64,000 nt of DNA from Corylus avellana (lineage: Eukaryota > Streptophyta > Magnoliopsida > Fagales > Betulaceae), in NCBI RefSeq assembly GCF_901000735.1, contig NC_081542.1:23513093-23577092 (forward strand), read 5' to 3'. The notes under the pieces were generated by a model. It saw only the letters and a program-made list of their open reading frames with translations, did not search any database and was not told the DNA's origin. Both the position numbers and the translations under genes were made by a program. Positions 35,830-48,401 of the stretch are shown here, piece after piece. Position 1 is the first letter of the stretch. Each line of letters begins with the position of its first letter.

Positions 35830-37669
35830 CCGGATTAGTTCACGTGCAATCAGAGGTGAAATATCAATAGCTTTCTGGTAGCACTCATATGCAGCAGAAG
35901 AATTTCCTCCTGACTCGTGCTCAATAGCACGTGCAAGATTTTCCTTCCTCGTCCTGCATGTGCACGTAGACAAAAATTCTTTAGCTGAAGGCTTTAATAA
36001 CTACTCAAATTTCATTGATCAAATGGTAAATGGAACCCCTTTTGCAGTCAAATAATCCGTGTCCAAACCCGTTGGATCTCAGTACAGAGAGCAGTAAAGA
36101 AACAACACAAGAGGTATCAAACAGCAGAGTAGCTCCATATTGTATATTTTGGCGGCAGATCAAGGAGACATCTAAAACAATGGAACTTTTTCATTAGAGG
36201 AGGTGGAAGGTATCACAGGTGGTACATCAAGCTTTTTCATAATGAAATGGCTTAATTACGTGTTTCAACCCCATACAAGAAAGTGATAATGAGGGCAGAA
36301 CAGCTAGAGCTCAAGTTGGTGACTACATATTGTCCAACTCATCAACCATTTCTAGTACTTAACACATACCTAAACAACAAATACCAATCTGAACTCTGTC
36401 TGTCTTATTTAGGTTAGGAAGAATATCATAAATCAGTCACGTTCAACTATACAAACAAATTTTAATTCGAGTGGAGAACTTGATACAACAGTAAAAATAA
36501 TATTTCAACAACAGTTGGATACTCAGCAATCTAAAAAGAGCTGAAGAACTAATCAAGTCAATTCCAACCAGTTAGGATAAGGCTTTGTTGCATTGTCCAC
36601 TACTAAAGTCAGCCATCTAATTAGGTGCAAGTGGAGGTGAAACTTCAGAAGATATCTAACATACCTGGCACGCTTGTTCTCTTGTTCACCCTTCATTGGC
36701 AAAAGACCTCCATCGAATACAAGGATAGGTTTAACACCACAATGTCGTAGCAGGTTCACTCTATGCATGCAATATTCAATGTGCCTGAAAGATCAGATAC
36801 AAAATGCATAAGAATTACATACATTGGATATCGAAAATATGAGTGAAATACTGACTTCTATCATTTATTGATTTATAAAATTACTTACCAGACACATTAT
36901 AGGTCATTTCTATTGGTTGATGATAACACTGATATTCGAAAAATAATTTTTTTCGAAGCTTATATATAGCCTATTGCAAGTGGTTGGCTTAACTGAGTTA
37001 AGTGTAAAAATGGTTGAGACAAACATTCCCCCATTCCCAAAAGGGATAAAAGGTGATGAAAGGTTGCTTGCCATATTACTGTTTTAGTGAAAATCACCAG
37101 AGAGTGCGTTTCAGGGCAATAAATGATGAACCGTCCCCGCAACTCAACCACAGAAATAGAAAAAATTCAACAAAATTATCTTTTTCAACAAAACCCATTT
37201 TCCATTTCTTCCCCCCAAGCCCTCTTGGCAGATAATCCAAACCCAAAAAAGAGCAGAGAGATTTGTGCGAGAGTTGATTTTAGGTTTGCGGCGTTTGAAA
37301 ATGCATCAAATGCCCGAGACAAAAAGACAATCATCCCAATTCAATAAATCATTGAAATCTTCCACTGCATTACGCAAAAGACATGTTTTTCGTTACTTGG
37401 GAACTTGCCAAGAAAAACCCATATCAGAAAATTTGACAAAACCATTGACACGTTCAACTAAATTACGAAAATCTAAGTATATATATTTAAATACACCTGG
37501 TGGTGGGTAGGCCTTTGCAGAGCTCTCTGCTGCAAGACAAGGCACCCTTGTGGAGCCAAGAATAGGTGTCGACCGCAACACAACAGCCGTCCAATTCCTT
37601 GATGTGGATTGGCACCATGATCGATTTCAGCAGCGGCAACAGCCCCTGAATCCCCATGTTGCCTCTCAA
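35830..37669 (-). pseudogene. EXO1: Exonuclease 1 (EXO1), 5' exons only
   Basis: Exons 37497-37669, 36665-36784 and 35830-35953 join with GT-AG borders and compatible phases to 139 residues. The product starts MGIQGLLPLLKSIMVPIHIK and contains the XPG N-region with AVDTYSWLHKGAL and ILVFDGGLLPMK, each holding a metal-binding Asp. A helical stretch ENLARAIEHESGGNSSAAYE follows. This is the N-terminus of plant EXO1, a 5'-3' nuclease of the FEN1/XPG family in mismatch repair and recombination. The next exon, with the XPG internal motif (VAPYEADAQ), is not found before similarity to the 22046-22440 region takes over at about 35655. Read-through of the last donor would stop after two more codons. 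The gene copy therefore lacks the I-region, the rest of the active site and the C-terminal partner-binding tail. It is cut by a duplication junction or by misassembly. Confidence 0.85.
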
Positions 37670-38066
37670 CCTGTACGAGGTTTAAGCTGGGGACCAAATG
37701 CTTTATTTAGATACTACCAAACTGCCGCTAATCTTGGATTATAGACTAGAGCATTTACACACACACACACACACACACAGAGATAGGGGGTTTTATGAAG
37801 CGAAACAATGTGAGTGATTGTGCCCCCAAAAGAATTAACATGGCGGGAAATGGTTGTCTGTAAAATTGTGGGGTCCCAGATCGGGCAAGTTTGGCACCAA
37901 GTATAGCATAGGCAAAAACAATTGAGGAGCCCTCTTTGTCCGGATAGGGCCGCCTTGGCCGAGCATGGGCTTATTGTTCGGGTAGGAAGCCCTCTCTCAT
38001 AAAATTATAAAAGAACGAAGATTTTCTACACTTTAGGGTTTGAATTGCTAGAAATTCAGACACTCA

Positions 38067-38179
38067 ATGTCAACCCCAAGCCCTAAAACCTGCCATTTCC
38101 TCAGTCCAGCGTCACCGTCCAACGCCAATGCCACCACCAAAGACCACCGCCCAAAGCAACCGTCTTTTAGAGAAAATGG
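38067..38179 (+). CDS. Possible first exon of an unidentified gene
   Basis: An open frame from the ATG at 38067 reads MSTPSPKTCHFLSPASPSNA and continues to RENG. It runs into GGTAAT, which can be a splice donor, or into an immediate TAA. It lies about 400 bases from the EXO1 start on the opposite strand, so the two could share a bidirectional promoter. Local base composition is more balanced than the surroundings. I do not recognise the peptide, and no second exon is evident before the N run at 38770. This is weak evidence. Confidence 0.3.
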
Positions 38180-38769
38180 GTAATAGAAATATATTGTGTT
38201 CCAAGTTGGGTATTGATTGTGGGTGGCGAAATTGCTTGTGGTTGGGTATTTTTTTTTTTCGATGGTTGATTTTGTTTGTAAGTTTTGAGATGTCTGTTTC
38301 GTTCTTTTTTTCTTTTTCTTTTTTTTTTTAATTTTTTTTTTTAATTTTTTTTTATGTGCTTCTAAATCCTTTGATGTTCTAAAAAATAAAAACGAACCAT
38401 GAAATTAAATAAAATTAATTATACCCAAAAAAAAAAAAAAAAAGGTTCACAAAGAGAACAAGGTTTTTTGAGTTCTCTATGTGGTATTGTTCTAGCATAT
38501 ATAGCATGATGAACAGGATATAATGCTTACAAGCATTTTTTTTGTGTGTTCAAATATGTGATGAAGAGGATGTTGGCGTTGAGCGGAAAGAGCAAACGGA
38601 AAGTGCCTTTTTTTGTCAATTGTATTTTATTTTTTAATAAAATCTAATGCTTTCATGTCTATTGTATTTAGTGTTTTTAAATGATGTTTCAATCTTTTAT
38701 TGGAGGTTGTAAAAATGAGGTTTTACAGCCTATCCTGATAGTAGAGGCTCCTTTTTTTTTTTTTTTTTT

Positions 38770-38929
38770 NNNNNNNNNNNNNNNNNNNNNNNNNNNNNNN
38801 NNNNNNNNNNNNNNNNNNNNNNNNNNNNNNNNNNNNNNNNNNNNNNNNNNNNNNNNNNNNNNNNNNNNNNNNNNNNNNNNNNNNNNNNNNNNNNNNNNNN
38901 NNNNNNNNNNNNNNNNNNNNNNNNNNNNN
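38770..38929. other. Assembly gap (160 N) flanked by T runs
   Basis: A 160-N run lies between two poly-T tracts and is not the standard 100-N join. It is probably a sized gap across a homopolymer or repeat. The mirrored place in piece D (about 61320-61490) is gap-free and holds T/A-rich sequence. Confidence 0.9.
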
Positions 38930-39499
38930 TTTTTTTTGCGTTTTAAAATTTTTTTTCATCCTAAAAATTTGGTAATTCACACAATATATGCATCACAAAA
39001 AATATCTATAAAAGTTCATAAATATGTGCTGAAAAGTGGTAGGTAAAATTATAATTTTTTTTTTTTTTAGAGTGCCGTGGGTTAAAAAAAAAAAATTTAG
39101 AAATCCTTGGGGGTGCGGCGTGCGGGAGACTACCGAAGGGTTGCTAAAATTATAATTTTTTTTTTTAAAAAAAAAAAAAAAAAAATTTAAAATCCTCGTG
39201 GCACCCGGCTATAATCTTTAAAATTGTTCACCTATGTATGAGTTTTAATTAAGAGTAACAACAATATAGTTAAGTTGTATTAAGGATCTATTTAGAAACA
39301 ATTTTTTTTTTTTTTAAATTAGAATTATAGGTACTATTTTGGAATTTTTTTTAAAAAAAAATGTTAAACGACTATTTTTCTATTATTAATAAAGATTTCC
39401 TGATCGAAGAGTAGATTGCAAATTTACAATGCTCTTAAAACTACACGTCGTTTCACAGGGCATTGGGTTCGCACTTTCCCAGCTCTTTCCCGCGCGTTA

Positions 39500-39783
39500 G
39501 TGGGTGTTTCGGACCAAAACTACGGAGCTACAATACCTCTTTGCCCAATCACTGCCTGACGCGTGGATAAAAGCATTCCTCTACGCCTACTTGAGTCTCA
39601 ACTCTCCAGTCTTAACTACACTCTCTCATTCGCTCTCTCCTCTCGCTCTCTCACAACCGATCGCCGTTTTCGATAACTGTGAATCGCCGATCCAAATCCC
39701 GATCTGCTCTCCTCCTCTCTCTCTCTCTCTCACTCCTGTTTTGCATTCCTTTGTCTCTGACGCACGGCCATCAAAAAACAGGG
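39500..39783 (+). promoter_or_regulatory. Leader (5'UTR) region of GTE-like gene, copy C
   Basis: A CT-rich leader (CTCTCTCATTCGCTCTCTCC and similar) ends in GGG followed by GTAAGC at 39784, a strong donor. The matching acceptor TTCTTGTAG ends at 40897, ten bases before the ATG. The mirrored sequence in D (60736-61019) is nearly identical. No TATA box is obvious; CT-rich TATA-less promoters are common for plant housekeeping genes. Confidence 0.5.
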
Positions 39784-39889
39784 GTAAGCTCAAAACCTAA
39801 CCCTCGTTTATTGTATTTTTTTTTTTTCTTTTTCTTTTTCTCGCTTTTTTTTTTAAACAATAATCGACGGCGACGAATGGGGGCTTGAA

Positions 39890-39915
39890 TTAGGGTTAGG
39901 GTTAGGGTTAGGGTT
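39890..39915 (+). repeat. Telomere-like TTAGGG run in the leader intron
   Basis: Four TTAGGG units follow one another about 105 bases inside the leader intron, ending in TTTGAG. On the other strand it is a cluster of AACCCTAA telo-boxes. The unit is the 6-base form, not the 7-base TTTAGGG usual for plant telomeres. It is duplicated at 60608-60634. Confidence 0.85.
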
Positions 39916-40906
39916 TGAGAGAAACGATCTCTTTCGCTCTCTCCCGGGAAAAGAAAACGGAGTCAAAATTTTAAATTTTATTGTGTTGTGTCGTTTGGAG
40001 CTTTTCTTATCATCATTTCGGGTGCTAGGACCATGAGCTTCGTTTTTTTTTTTTTTTTTGGATTTTATTGATGTGCGAGATCTGAGAGATTGGAAAATTT
40101 TTTGGAAGAAACAGAGGCATAACTCATCAAGATGAACAATTAGGATTTGCAATCCCACAAGAACTGTAGGACCGATTGTGTTGGGTTCAAGTTACTTGGT
40201 GGAGGTGCTTTGTGTTTTTCATTTGAAATTATCTGTGATTGGTTACCGAGAAATGTTTGTATGTTTTGGAAATTTGAATAACATGTGTTTGTATTGAAGG
40301 ATTTGAGTGAGGAAATATTTTCTTTCTTTGTCCTGCATTTCTAGGCAACAATACACAGTTCATGAATATCTAAATGATTATATATACGTTTATCTTTTTC
40401 CCTGATCAATTATAAACTGAGGAAGAAAATTGTTTTAATTTCTTGAGTTTTAGAACTTGAGAAAATTATGTGAGGAATGCCTTATAGTCATTAAGAAAAT
40501 TATGTGATCAGATATATCCTTTGGTGAGCAAAAGATAAGGAAAGATCAGACAGAGTTTAAGGCCGGTCTGGTAGACCTTAATTAAATTAAAACTTTTGTT
40601 TAGGCACATCAGTTAGATTAGTGAAGCCATTGCCTACAATCATTAGGAGGTACTCATTGATGATGGTATCATAGGTTGAACACTATTATCTCATACTTTC
40701 TGCTTCTATTAATTATGCTATCACATTTCATTATTTATCTCTTTCTTTATTATTATTATTTTTTTTGCTGCAATTATTTATCAATTGCATATTCATTCCA
40801 CAAATAATTTATTGTGTTGCTTATCTGCTGAAAAATATTTTGCTGGGGTTGTTGCCTTGCCCAACACCTGAAAACTGCCCTTGTTTAATTCTTGTAGTTT
40901 CTCATT

Positions 40907-42288
40907 ATGGGTACAAGTGAAGCCTTAGGACTAAAGAAGGTCTTGGTCAAACTCTCATCGGAACAACTAGAAGCCACTCATGGTATGCGATCATGTGGGC
41001 TGTCACACAATTCTATGCCGAGGCCTCACAAGCGTGAAGCTCCAGACTTGATGAAATATCAAGTAGTGAAAAAGCAAAGAAATAATCGTAATTTGGGTTC
41101 AGAGTGTTCCACCACTCTGAAACAAAGGAGAACTCATCTAGCTGGTTGGGTTTTCAACCAACCTGCGTCCAGACAAGCATGCTTGTCAGAACACTTGTCA
41201 TTATCCCAAATGAGCAATCCGGATCTAGATTCTGATGGTGAGTAACTATTTCAATATTACCATAAATGTCATATTTTCTAGTATTTCTCCATGATCTAAT
41301 TTTGGCTTGCTGTTGGTGATGATGTGCAGGGGCTACAAGTGGTTTGGACAATGAAAACTCATGCCTTAGTTCTCAGCACACACCTGCTGCCACAGATGAT
41401 GTTGCTCTCCAAGGATGTCCAGTTTTTGATGTACAACAGTCGCCAAAGAAGGCTCTCCGAGCGGCAATGATGAAGAAACGGTTTGCTGAAACTATTTTGA
41501 AAGCACAAAAGAATACACTTTTTGACCATGTAAGATAAGATTTTTATCATGACGTAACATTTGGATATCTTTGGTGCTATGTTTTCTTAGTTACTTATAT
41601 ATGCTATCTTCTTGTTTGTCATTAGGGTAAAGCAAATCCTTTGAAGATGCAGCAGGAAAAGGAAAGATTTAAAAGTATACAGCGTAAAGGTGAATTAAGC
41701 AATTCAATATTTTTTCCCTCCCTTGTAACCCCCCATTTACCTGCAAAAAGTCAAGTGCAATATGATATATATGTTTGTAAGGATCCCAAGGAGCAAGCAC
41801 TTCACTTCGATTTTGCAAGACAAGCTCTTGATGTTATATGTAGTACAATGGATACTATATTTTCTTGTTGACTTTCTATGACCATAAAATTTTATATGTT
41901 ATTTCCTCATAACCAAATAAAAAACTAAAATGAAATTAGTTTCCATCTAAAAGACTTGGGATCTCACAATTATATGTGATGGGATTAATTAATACTTTTC
42001 ACTTGGCAAAGATAGGGAGTAAAAATTGCAATCAGAATGATGCTTATGTTTAAATCTTTTTTATAAATAATAATTGATTTTTTTTTTTAATTTTTTTAAT
42101 TTTTTTATATACATTTGGCCAAAGAAATGGGGAAAAAGAAAGAAAGCTTTGCAATTTGCTAAACTTTTGCACATAAGTCTAACATAGAGTGAGGTCATGA
42201 GGTTCTCCATTATTAAGAGCATGTTTAATATTGAGTTAGGAAGTAAAACTTTTATAATTAAAAAGAGCTTTTTAGAAAAAAATAAGAA

Positions 42289-42319
<31 letters not shown>

Positions 42320-44611
42320 CTCAAATTTTAAGCTTTTTGCATAATTGCATTCCAACCATTTTAAGAATATAAAAGTTAATAATTTTTTTACTCTTAAAAT
42401 GAGTACAAAATTATATAATTAGAATTATTACAAATTGAGCAGTGCATCTTCCGGATTTAAATTTCACAACCTTAGGACATTAAACATGTGATTTAGGATG
42501 TTACTTTATGCAAATTTGGTAAAAATGAGAAAGATGAAAAGATTTTACCTTGATGTTACAGACTCTCCGAAACAAGTAAAAATGAGGACTTGCATAGATA
42601 GTCACATGAAACCATAAGTAGTTTGGTGTTAACAACTTTGAGAATTTGTTTTCCACCTCTAATTTAGGTTGGATGTGATATATTTCTTCATCTTGCAGGT
42701 CTAAGAATTTTCAAAATGATGCCTATTTTTTGTTTGGAAAATAGTCTAGGCCTTTGTTTAAGGATTGAAAATGCTAATTTTATTTTTTATTTTGGTCTGG
42801 TTTCTAAAGCTAATTTTACCATATTAGCCTTTTTATTTTTCTATAATGCTCAGCTTGTTGGTGAGAGCATTTTAGTTTCTGTCTTTTTCTTTTTAGAAAT
42901 CTACTCACTCAGTTTAAAGTTAAGTCAAGCTATTCAACTTAAAAGCCTACCTTTTTAAATTCCAAAAGTAATCTCTCACATTTCTCTCCCACACACATTT
43001 CAAAACATAGAAACATAGTTGTCATTTGTTGTTTTTGTATTGGAAATGCTCATATATATATATATATACCAAAAAAATGTTATTGGTATACCAAAAACAT
43101 TTAAAAATGTTATTGGTATACCAAAAACATTTAAAAATGTTAAACGTTAAAATTCAATGACAGAGTTTGAAAAATGGATTATTGTAGCTTCATTACATTT
43201 TATCTTTACCCTACTTGTTTCTTTTTTCTAGTCTTATCTTCCTTACCCTACTTATTTCAATCGATAATGAGCGATAAATCTGAAAATAAAAGAAAAAACA
43301 TGAGGGCACTAGTTTACAAACAACAGTAGATATATACAGGAAAGGCTGTGGAATGGTGATAAATTAACATGCACTTGATGGCTTTCCTCCTGTACTCCCA
43401 TGTAGTTTGAACATGTTGTCTGGGTCAGATTCCTGGCAACAAATAACACGCCAGTGAACACCCATGCTTATATATATATATATATATATAAACTCTATGT
43501 CAATGAGGCTTCATTATTACTTGAAGAAAAAAGAAATGCATGGCTAAAATGTATCATGCAGAGTACATGACATGTGGCATGGTGCCAATGTGCATGCTCA
43601 CATTCAAAACATCCATTAGAGTAATTCTGAAATCACCATGCCCGTGAAGCTGAGAAAATCCACTTGGGATTAGCCTAACCGTCAGCTCACAGCAGTGAAG
43701 CTAGTCATTAGGTGCAAAACTCTAATTCTATTGGGGGTCAATCCAGAGGGTAAAGACAGATCAACCACTTGGCTAGACCACTCACAAACAACCAGTCATG
43801 TTAGTCTGACTCATCAACCAGACTAGAAGAAATGTGCCACTGCTGAATAAAACTGCCCCTCTTCAACTGGTTTTGACACATAATCATCCAATAAAAAAAA
43901 CACTGTAGGGTTCAAGTGTTTTGATAGTTATCTATGAGCATTTCCAATAAAAAAAACAACTACAACACACATTTATATATATAAGCTACATCATCTAGGT
44001 ATAATTGAAAAACTTGTCATTATCATGTTCTTCTTCACTTCATAATTCTTATGGATACAAATCTGTACATAGGTAAAAAAATCAATTTTGCTGTGGGAAG
44101 ATGCTATCAAACTAATTCTCTTTTGCACTCATTTTCTAAAGCTTACGTATAAAGCTATTATGCTCAGAAACAAAAATAAATGTAGCTATTATTTATCTAT
44201 CAGCATTACTATTTGTTTTGTATTATGTTGTTAGCATCCATCTACCATTTCTTTTTCATTGACAGGGTTGAATGTTTACTTGCAGAGATGATTAAGATTA
44301 AAGCCCAAATGAAAAAGGCTGAAGTTGATGAGGTAGAAGCAAAATTGAAGCGGCAGCGGCTGAGGGAAACAGAAAGAGAAGCTTTTCGAGATGCGCTTCA
44401 AAAGGTTATTTTCTTCTATCTAATACTTTGTTTACATTTCTAACACATCAAGTATACTTTTCTACATCGGGTGGAACTGTATCTGATGTTGTGCACCTCC
44501 CTGCAGATGACAAGAACTGTGGATTTAGAAGACAATCTATGGGTTCAAAAAGAATACGATATGATGATTGGGTCTTCTTGCTCCTATGATTGGCCTCGTG
44601 AAGTACATTAA
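40907..44611 (+). CDS. GTE/BET C-terminal-like protein lacking a bromodomain, copy C
   Basis: Five coding exons (40907-41237, 41330-41529, 41626-41689, 44286-44404, 44507-44611) join in frame to 272 residues. Residues from about 150 on read SPKKALRAAMMKKRFAETIL, then KMQQEKERFKSIQRKEMIKI, a Lys/Glu-rich helix (ETEREAFRDALQK) and a TVDLEDN motif. This order matches the C-terminal coiled region of plant GTE (bromodomain/ET) transcription factors such as the GTE8-11 type. The first ~110 residues contain KQRR- and KKQR-type basic clusters, possible nuclear signals, but no bromodomain or NET domain. In family members this tail mediates contacts with other proteins; the role without a chromatin reader is unknown. 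Intron 3 is 2.6 kb. The start is supported by the conserved leader-intron acceptor ten bases upstream. Intact frame and splice sites in both copies argue for a gene; a truncated duplicate on its way to decay is the alternative. Confidence 0.7.
41690..44285 (+). other. Intron 3 of the GTE-like gene, copy C
   Basis: A 2.6 kb intron with a poly-A tract (42294-42319), (TA)n runs at 43053-43068 and 43470-43490, and a 31-base direct repeat at about 43075-43140 containing ATTGGTATACCAAAAACATT. The D copy carries only one unit of that repeat. No exon is supported inside. Confidence 0.6.
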
Positions 44612-46967
44612 GCATACAATCTAGTGCTGCATTTTGTATGAAGAGAAATGAAATTTTGTTTATGAATGTAAAATCTATTGCTATCTGTAAATTGTAGTAT
44701 TGTTGTAAATTGTGAAGTTCCCTATTTGGAGCGATAGAGAAATCAATATTCTTAACTACTGGGCCAGGTTCCTGCATACATGACATAACATAGCATAAAG
44801 AGAGATGATACATGTTCATTTGGTGACATAGCATAAAGAGACAAGATATACGAGATCTGGTGTACATCTGCTTTACATTTCTTTTGCAAATCTGCTATAC
44901 AGAGATGTACAGCAGATGGAAAAAGATCTTTTCTCTTGCATAAATACAATCTTTGCTTCACGTAAAATTGACCAAAATCAGTTGTATGCGGACACATGAA
45001 TGCTAGTTCTTTTGAATATTGGTTGGGAAGGCACGTGCGAGGCACATGCTTAATTCCCTATGATTGTGATATCATTAAAAATTCAATACCATATGTAAAA
45101 AATATTTATAATATAAAGTCAATATATAAATTTATACCAAGACGCATATTTAATTTTTATATAACTCTTAGTATAACATTACAAAAGTGAGTAAATATGA
45201 TGTAAAAAAACCACCTCTAACCAAGAGTTGATCTGTATAGCACACACATTACAAGTCATAGCACTCAACACTCCACTAACAATGTTCAAAGGAAATATCA
45301 TCTCTATGTATGTTAGGTTCTGTAGTGATAAGTAGCCCATTGAAAATTAATAGCATCAAAAAATGGGAGAACACTAAGCCTGAAGTTTATAAAGAATATT
45401 CAATCATAAAGAAGCTTTATTTATTAGAAGGCATATGATTATCTTTTCATTTTGATCATCAATGTAGGGAAGTTAACCCAAATTAGTTCCTACGGTCTCT
45501 GCTCTCGTGTACACTTTTCGTGTACGAGGGCTTTGCACTTTTTCTATAAAATTTTAATATCAAGATACACAATACACACTGTTTGAACAATTTAAGCTCT
45601 TAGAGTAATTGGTTGTGTTATATTTCTCAAACACCATGATAAAGATATCCCTCCCAGACTATTTGTCCATCTTTCATAGTTCAAACTTGGAACATAAATT
45701 AATGTTTCAGAACCAGATAATAAATAAATAAATTTTAAAACTACATCCACTAGCTTGTCAAAACTACCATAAAGATTGGAACTTTCATGACTATGACTTC
45801 AATATAGTCATAAATTAGGAAAGTGATAAAATTCTGCTCATTGACTTTTTCAATATAGACAATCTAATGGATATCCATAAAATTGGACAAGCAATTTCGG
45901 ATGGAGTGAGCAATGGCTGCAAAAGTTTAAACTTTTAGAGAACAATCTCATTTTGATAATATCATGGACATAAATAACATTGTGGTTTAGGGGCAGAAGC
46001 TATATAATTTTACGTCCAATACAGTGATTCTTGCAAAAAGAGGCAGGTTGCAGAATTTTTGAGGCAGCAGCAAATAACAGGACATTTTATGGCTTGTTTT
46101 GATCAATTATTTGTTGGCTAATGTCCAGGGAAATATGTGGGGTTTTAGAGTTTTAATAAGGTAAGCAAAGTTGTTTGATTTGGGTTGCAAAGAGGGAAGA
46201 CAAGAGAGGTTCAAGGGGCTGTTCTGTAGCTGTGAGAGACAGAGAGAGCACCCAACGCTCTTGATCTGCGTTCAAATTAGACCATAACTGAAAACATCAA
46301 CAACCTGACCTCAAAAGATGGTGTTCAAACTTTTATTTTGCTTTTCTTTTCTTTTTTTTGAACAAAGTCTTTCAGCAGCAAATCCACAAACCAAACAAAC
46401 ACACCTATACCCAAAACATATACTAAGTTTCCTTTCAACAGAGAATCTTTAACCAGCTGATGTTGACCTTTAAAGATCTACCAAACACATGTAGTATGAG
46501 AATGCAAAAACACAAAAGAACCAACAATACAGATTACACTCATTTGAACAATTAACCAAATAACAGAAGTATATAATCAAATGATATTCAAACTACAAAA
46601 ATCATGACCGGTTTATCAAAACTACACAATGTATACAGTACAAACCGCCCTCTATTCTAAGCAAATTTCAGGAAAATTCTCAGTCCGCCTGACATCTTAG
46701 CAAACCACAAGCACAAATAAAATCACAGATCCACATATGTTGGTTACTTCAAACATCCATTAGCACAGAAACAGTAACAAAACCACCCTGTCTCTATGCA
46801 CAGAAACAATATAAATTTCCCAACTTTTTTTCTTCCAAATCAAAATTTTCCGTTTTGCTACCCAAAACCAATACTTTCAGTCTCTCAGCACCAAAATAAA
46901 GACAACCCAGAAGATAAAAAACTCAAAATAATACAATAAATAAATAAATAAAAGGAAGAGACTTCAC
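44612..46967. other. Non-coding DNA between GTE-like gene and eIF4E fragment
   Basis: AT-rich sequence with no recognisable exon. The open frame at 44448-44867 on the minus strand is antisense to the last GTE-like exon and is copied in D only through the duplication. Compared with D, about 1.46 kb (53460-54920) is absent here at the junction near 45541. Confidence 0.6.
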
Positions 46968-47116
46968 CTCCAGAAGTCTTCCACGGCACTGAAGGCGTAG
47001 ATCTAATTAAAAAAGCTACCCCAAGCAGCCTGCTTGGACTTGGCAGAAGGGATATCGAACCAGATGGTCTGTCCAGATGGTGGGACTGGATTCATCACCG
47101 GTTTGGTCGGCTGCAT
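46968..47116 (-). pseudogene. eIF4E-like first-exon fragment, copy C
   Basis: Reverse-complement copy of 26104-26252, with the same in-frame TAG after GSFFN and the same GTGAAG donor. It has no downstream exon. Identity with the A copy over the fragment is complete as far as I can read. Confidence 0.6.
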
Positions 47117-47754
47117 CTACTCCTCGTCTCCCTCATTTCCAGCTCCTCCGGCCAAAGGGTTGGGCGTATTTGGTACGTGTGTATTTATAGGTAGGAAGAG
47201 TGGCAAATGATGGGCTTTTTTGTTTTATTTCAGAATTTTCATTTTTTTTACGTCAAATGTCCAACATGCTCCATCTTAGGAAACCACAGCCCATTTAACT
47301 GACATATGCACCCATGCTTTAGACCCGACCCGGCCTCGACCCAAAGTTATTTATTTATTATTTTTACATGTCATCCCAGAAGTTTCTGACACCTTTTCGG
47401 AGTAAGAGGTAATACTTGAGTTCGGATTTTGTCTCTTCAATTTACATCACATTTTAATTAATTAAATTAGCGTATTAAGTATAAGAGAGAATGTTAAAAT
47501 AGAGACATATTATTCTTTAAACAATTGGCAATCTTTTGTCCAACTCTTTTTAAATTGACGATTGGATTTGCATGACCCACATACGAGTCATATGGATTGA
47601 ATAATAAACTTGAAAAAAAATAAAAATACACAAAAAATGAATGGAATTGAATGTGAGTTGAAAAGGAAAAGGAAAAATAAATTTTATCTTATTAGCAAAC
47701 AATGATAACTTATGGGAGGTTTGAATAAACCCCAGATAATCTTTCATTATATTT

Positions 47755-47985
47755 TTAGATTGCGTTTGAGAAATATAGTTTTTAAACAAAAAAATAAAAT
47801 GTTTTTAAGCTTTTGTCAAAAGTACGTTTTAGCCATTTTTTAGTTTTTTGAACCCTTAAAAATACTTTCAATTTTTTATCAAACAAGTACCTTTTTTTTT
47901 TTTTTTTTTTTTTTTTTCTCAAATGAACGTTTTAAGTATTAAACGCACTTTTAGGTCCCTCAAATACACACCCAAAATGCCATTA
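47755..47985. mobile_element. 220-base MITE, copy C
   Basis: Inverse copy of 25238-25462, including the long homopolymer (here a T run at 47892-47917). Confidence 0.6.
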
Positions 47986-48053
47986 CTTATTTATTCTCCA
48001 TAGATTAAAGTACTTTGGTGTGACAAACATTCCCTCCCAATCGTCCAAATTTA

Positions 48054-48322
48054 GGCCTCGTTTGGTTTGCGAAATAGACCATTGAATTAGACTAGCTAAC
48101 ACTAGGTATAACTAATCCTTTGTTTGGTAACACTCTATTCCTGGGAATAGTCTATTCCCATGGGACTACTAATCTCATACACACAGGGTTAGCTAAGCCA
48201 CTAAAAAATGAGTGGCTTACCTAATCATTTCCTGTGAGATTAAATTAATTGTGTAAATTGCTACAAAAAACCTCATTTGTGGGATTAAATTTCGTTCTCT
48301 CTCTTTGATTCTTTTATATTTA

Positions 48323-48401
<79 letters not shown>

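Noticed and set aside
38681..39046. Open frame crossing the 160-N gap
   Set aside because: Most of the predicted residues are undetermined; only poly-T flanks hold it open.
39890..39915. TTAGGG run as a chromosome end or healed telomere
   Set aside because: Only four units, within a gene leader and present in both copies, with normal sequence on both sides.
44448..44867. 139-residue open frame on the minus strand, repeated at 55615-56034 on the plus strand
   Set aside because: It runs antisense to the last GTE-like exon and its flanks. Its preservation in two copies follows from the duplication, and the peptide has no recognisable domain.
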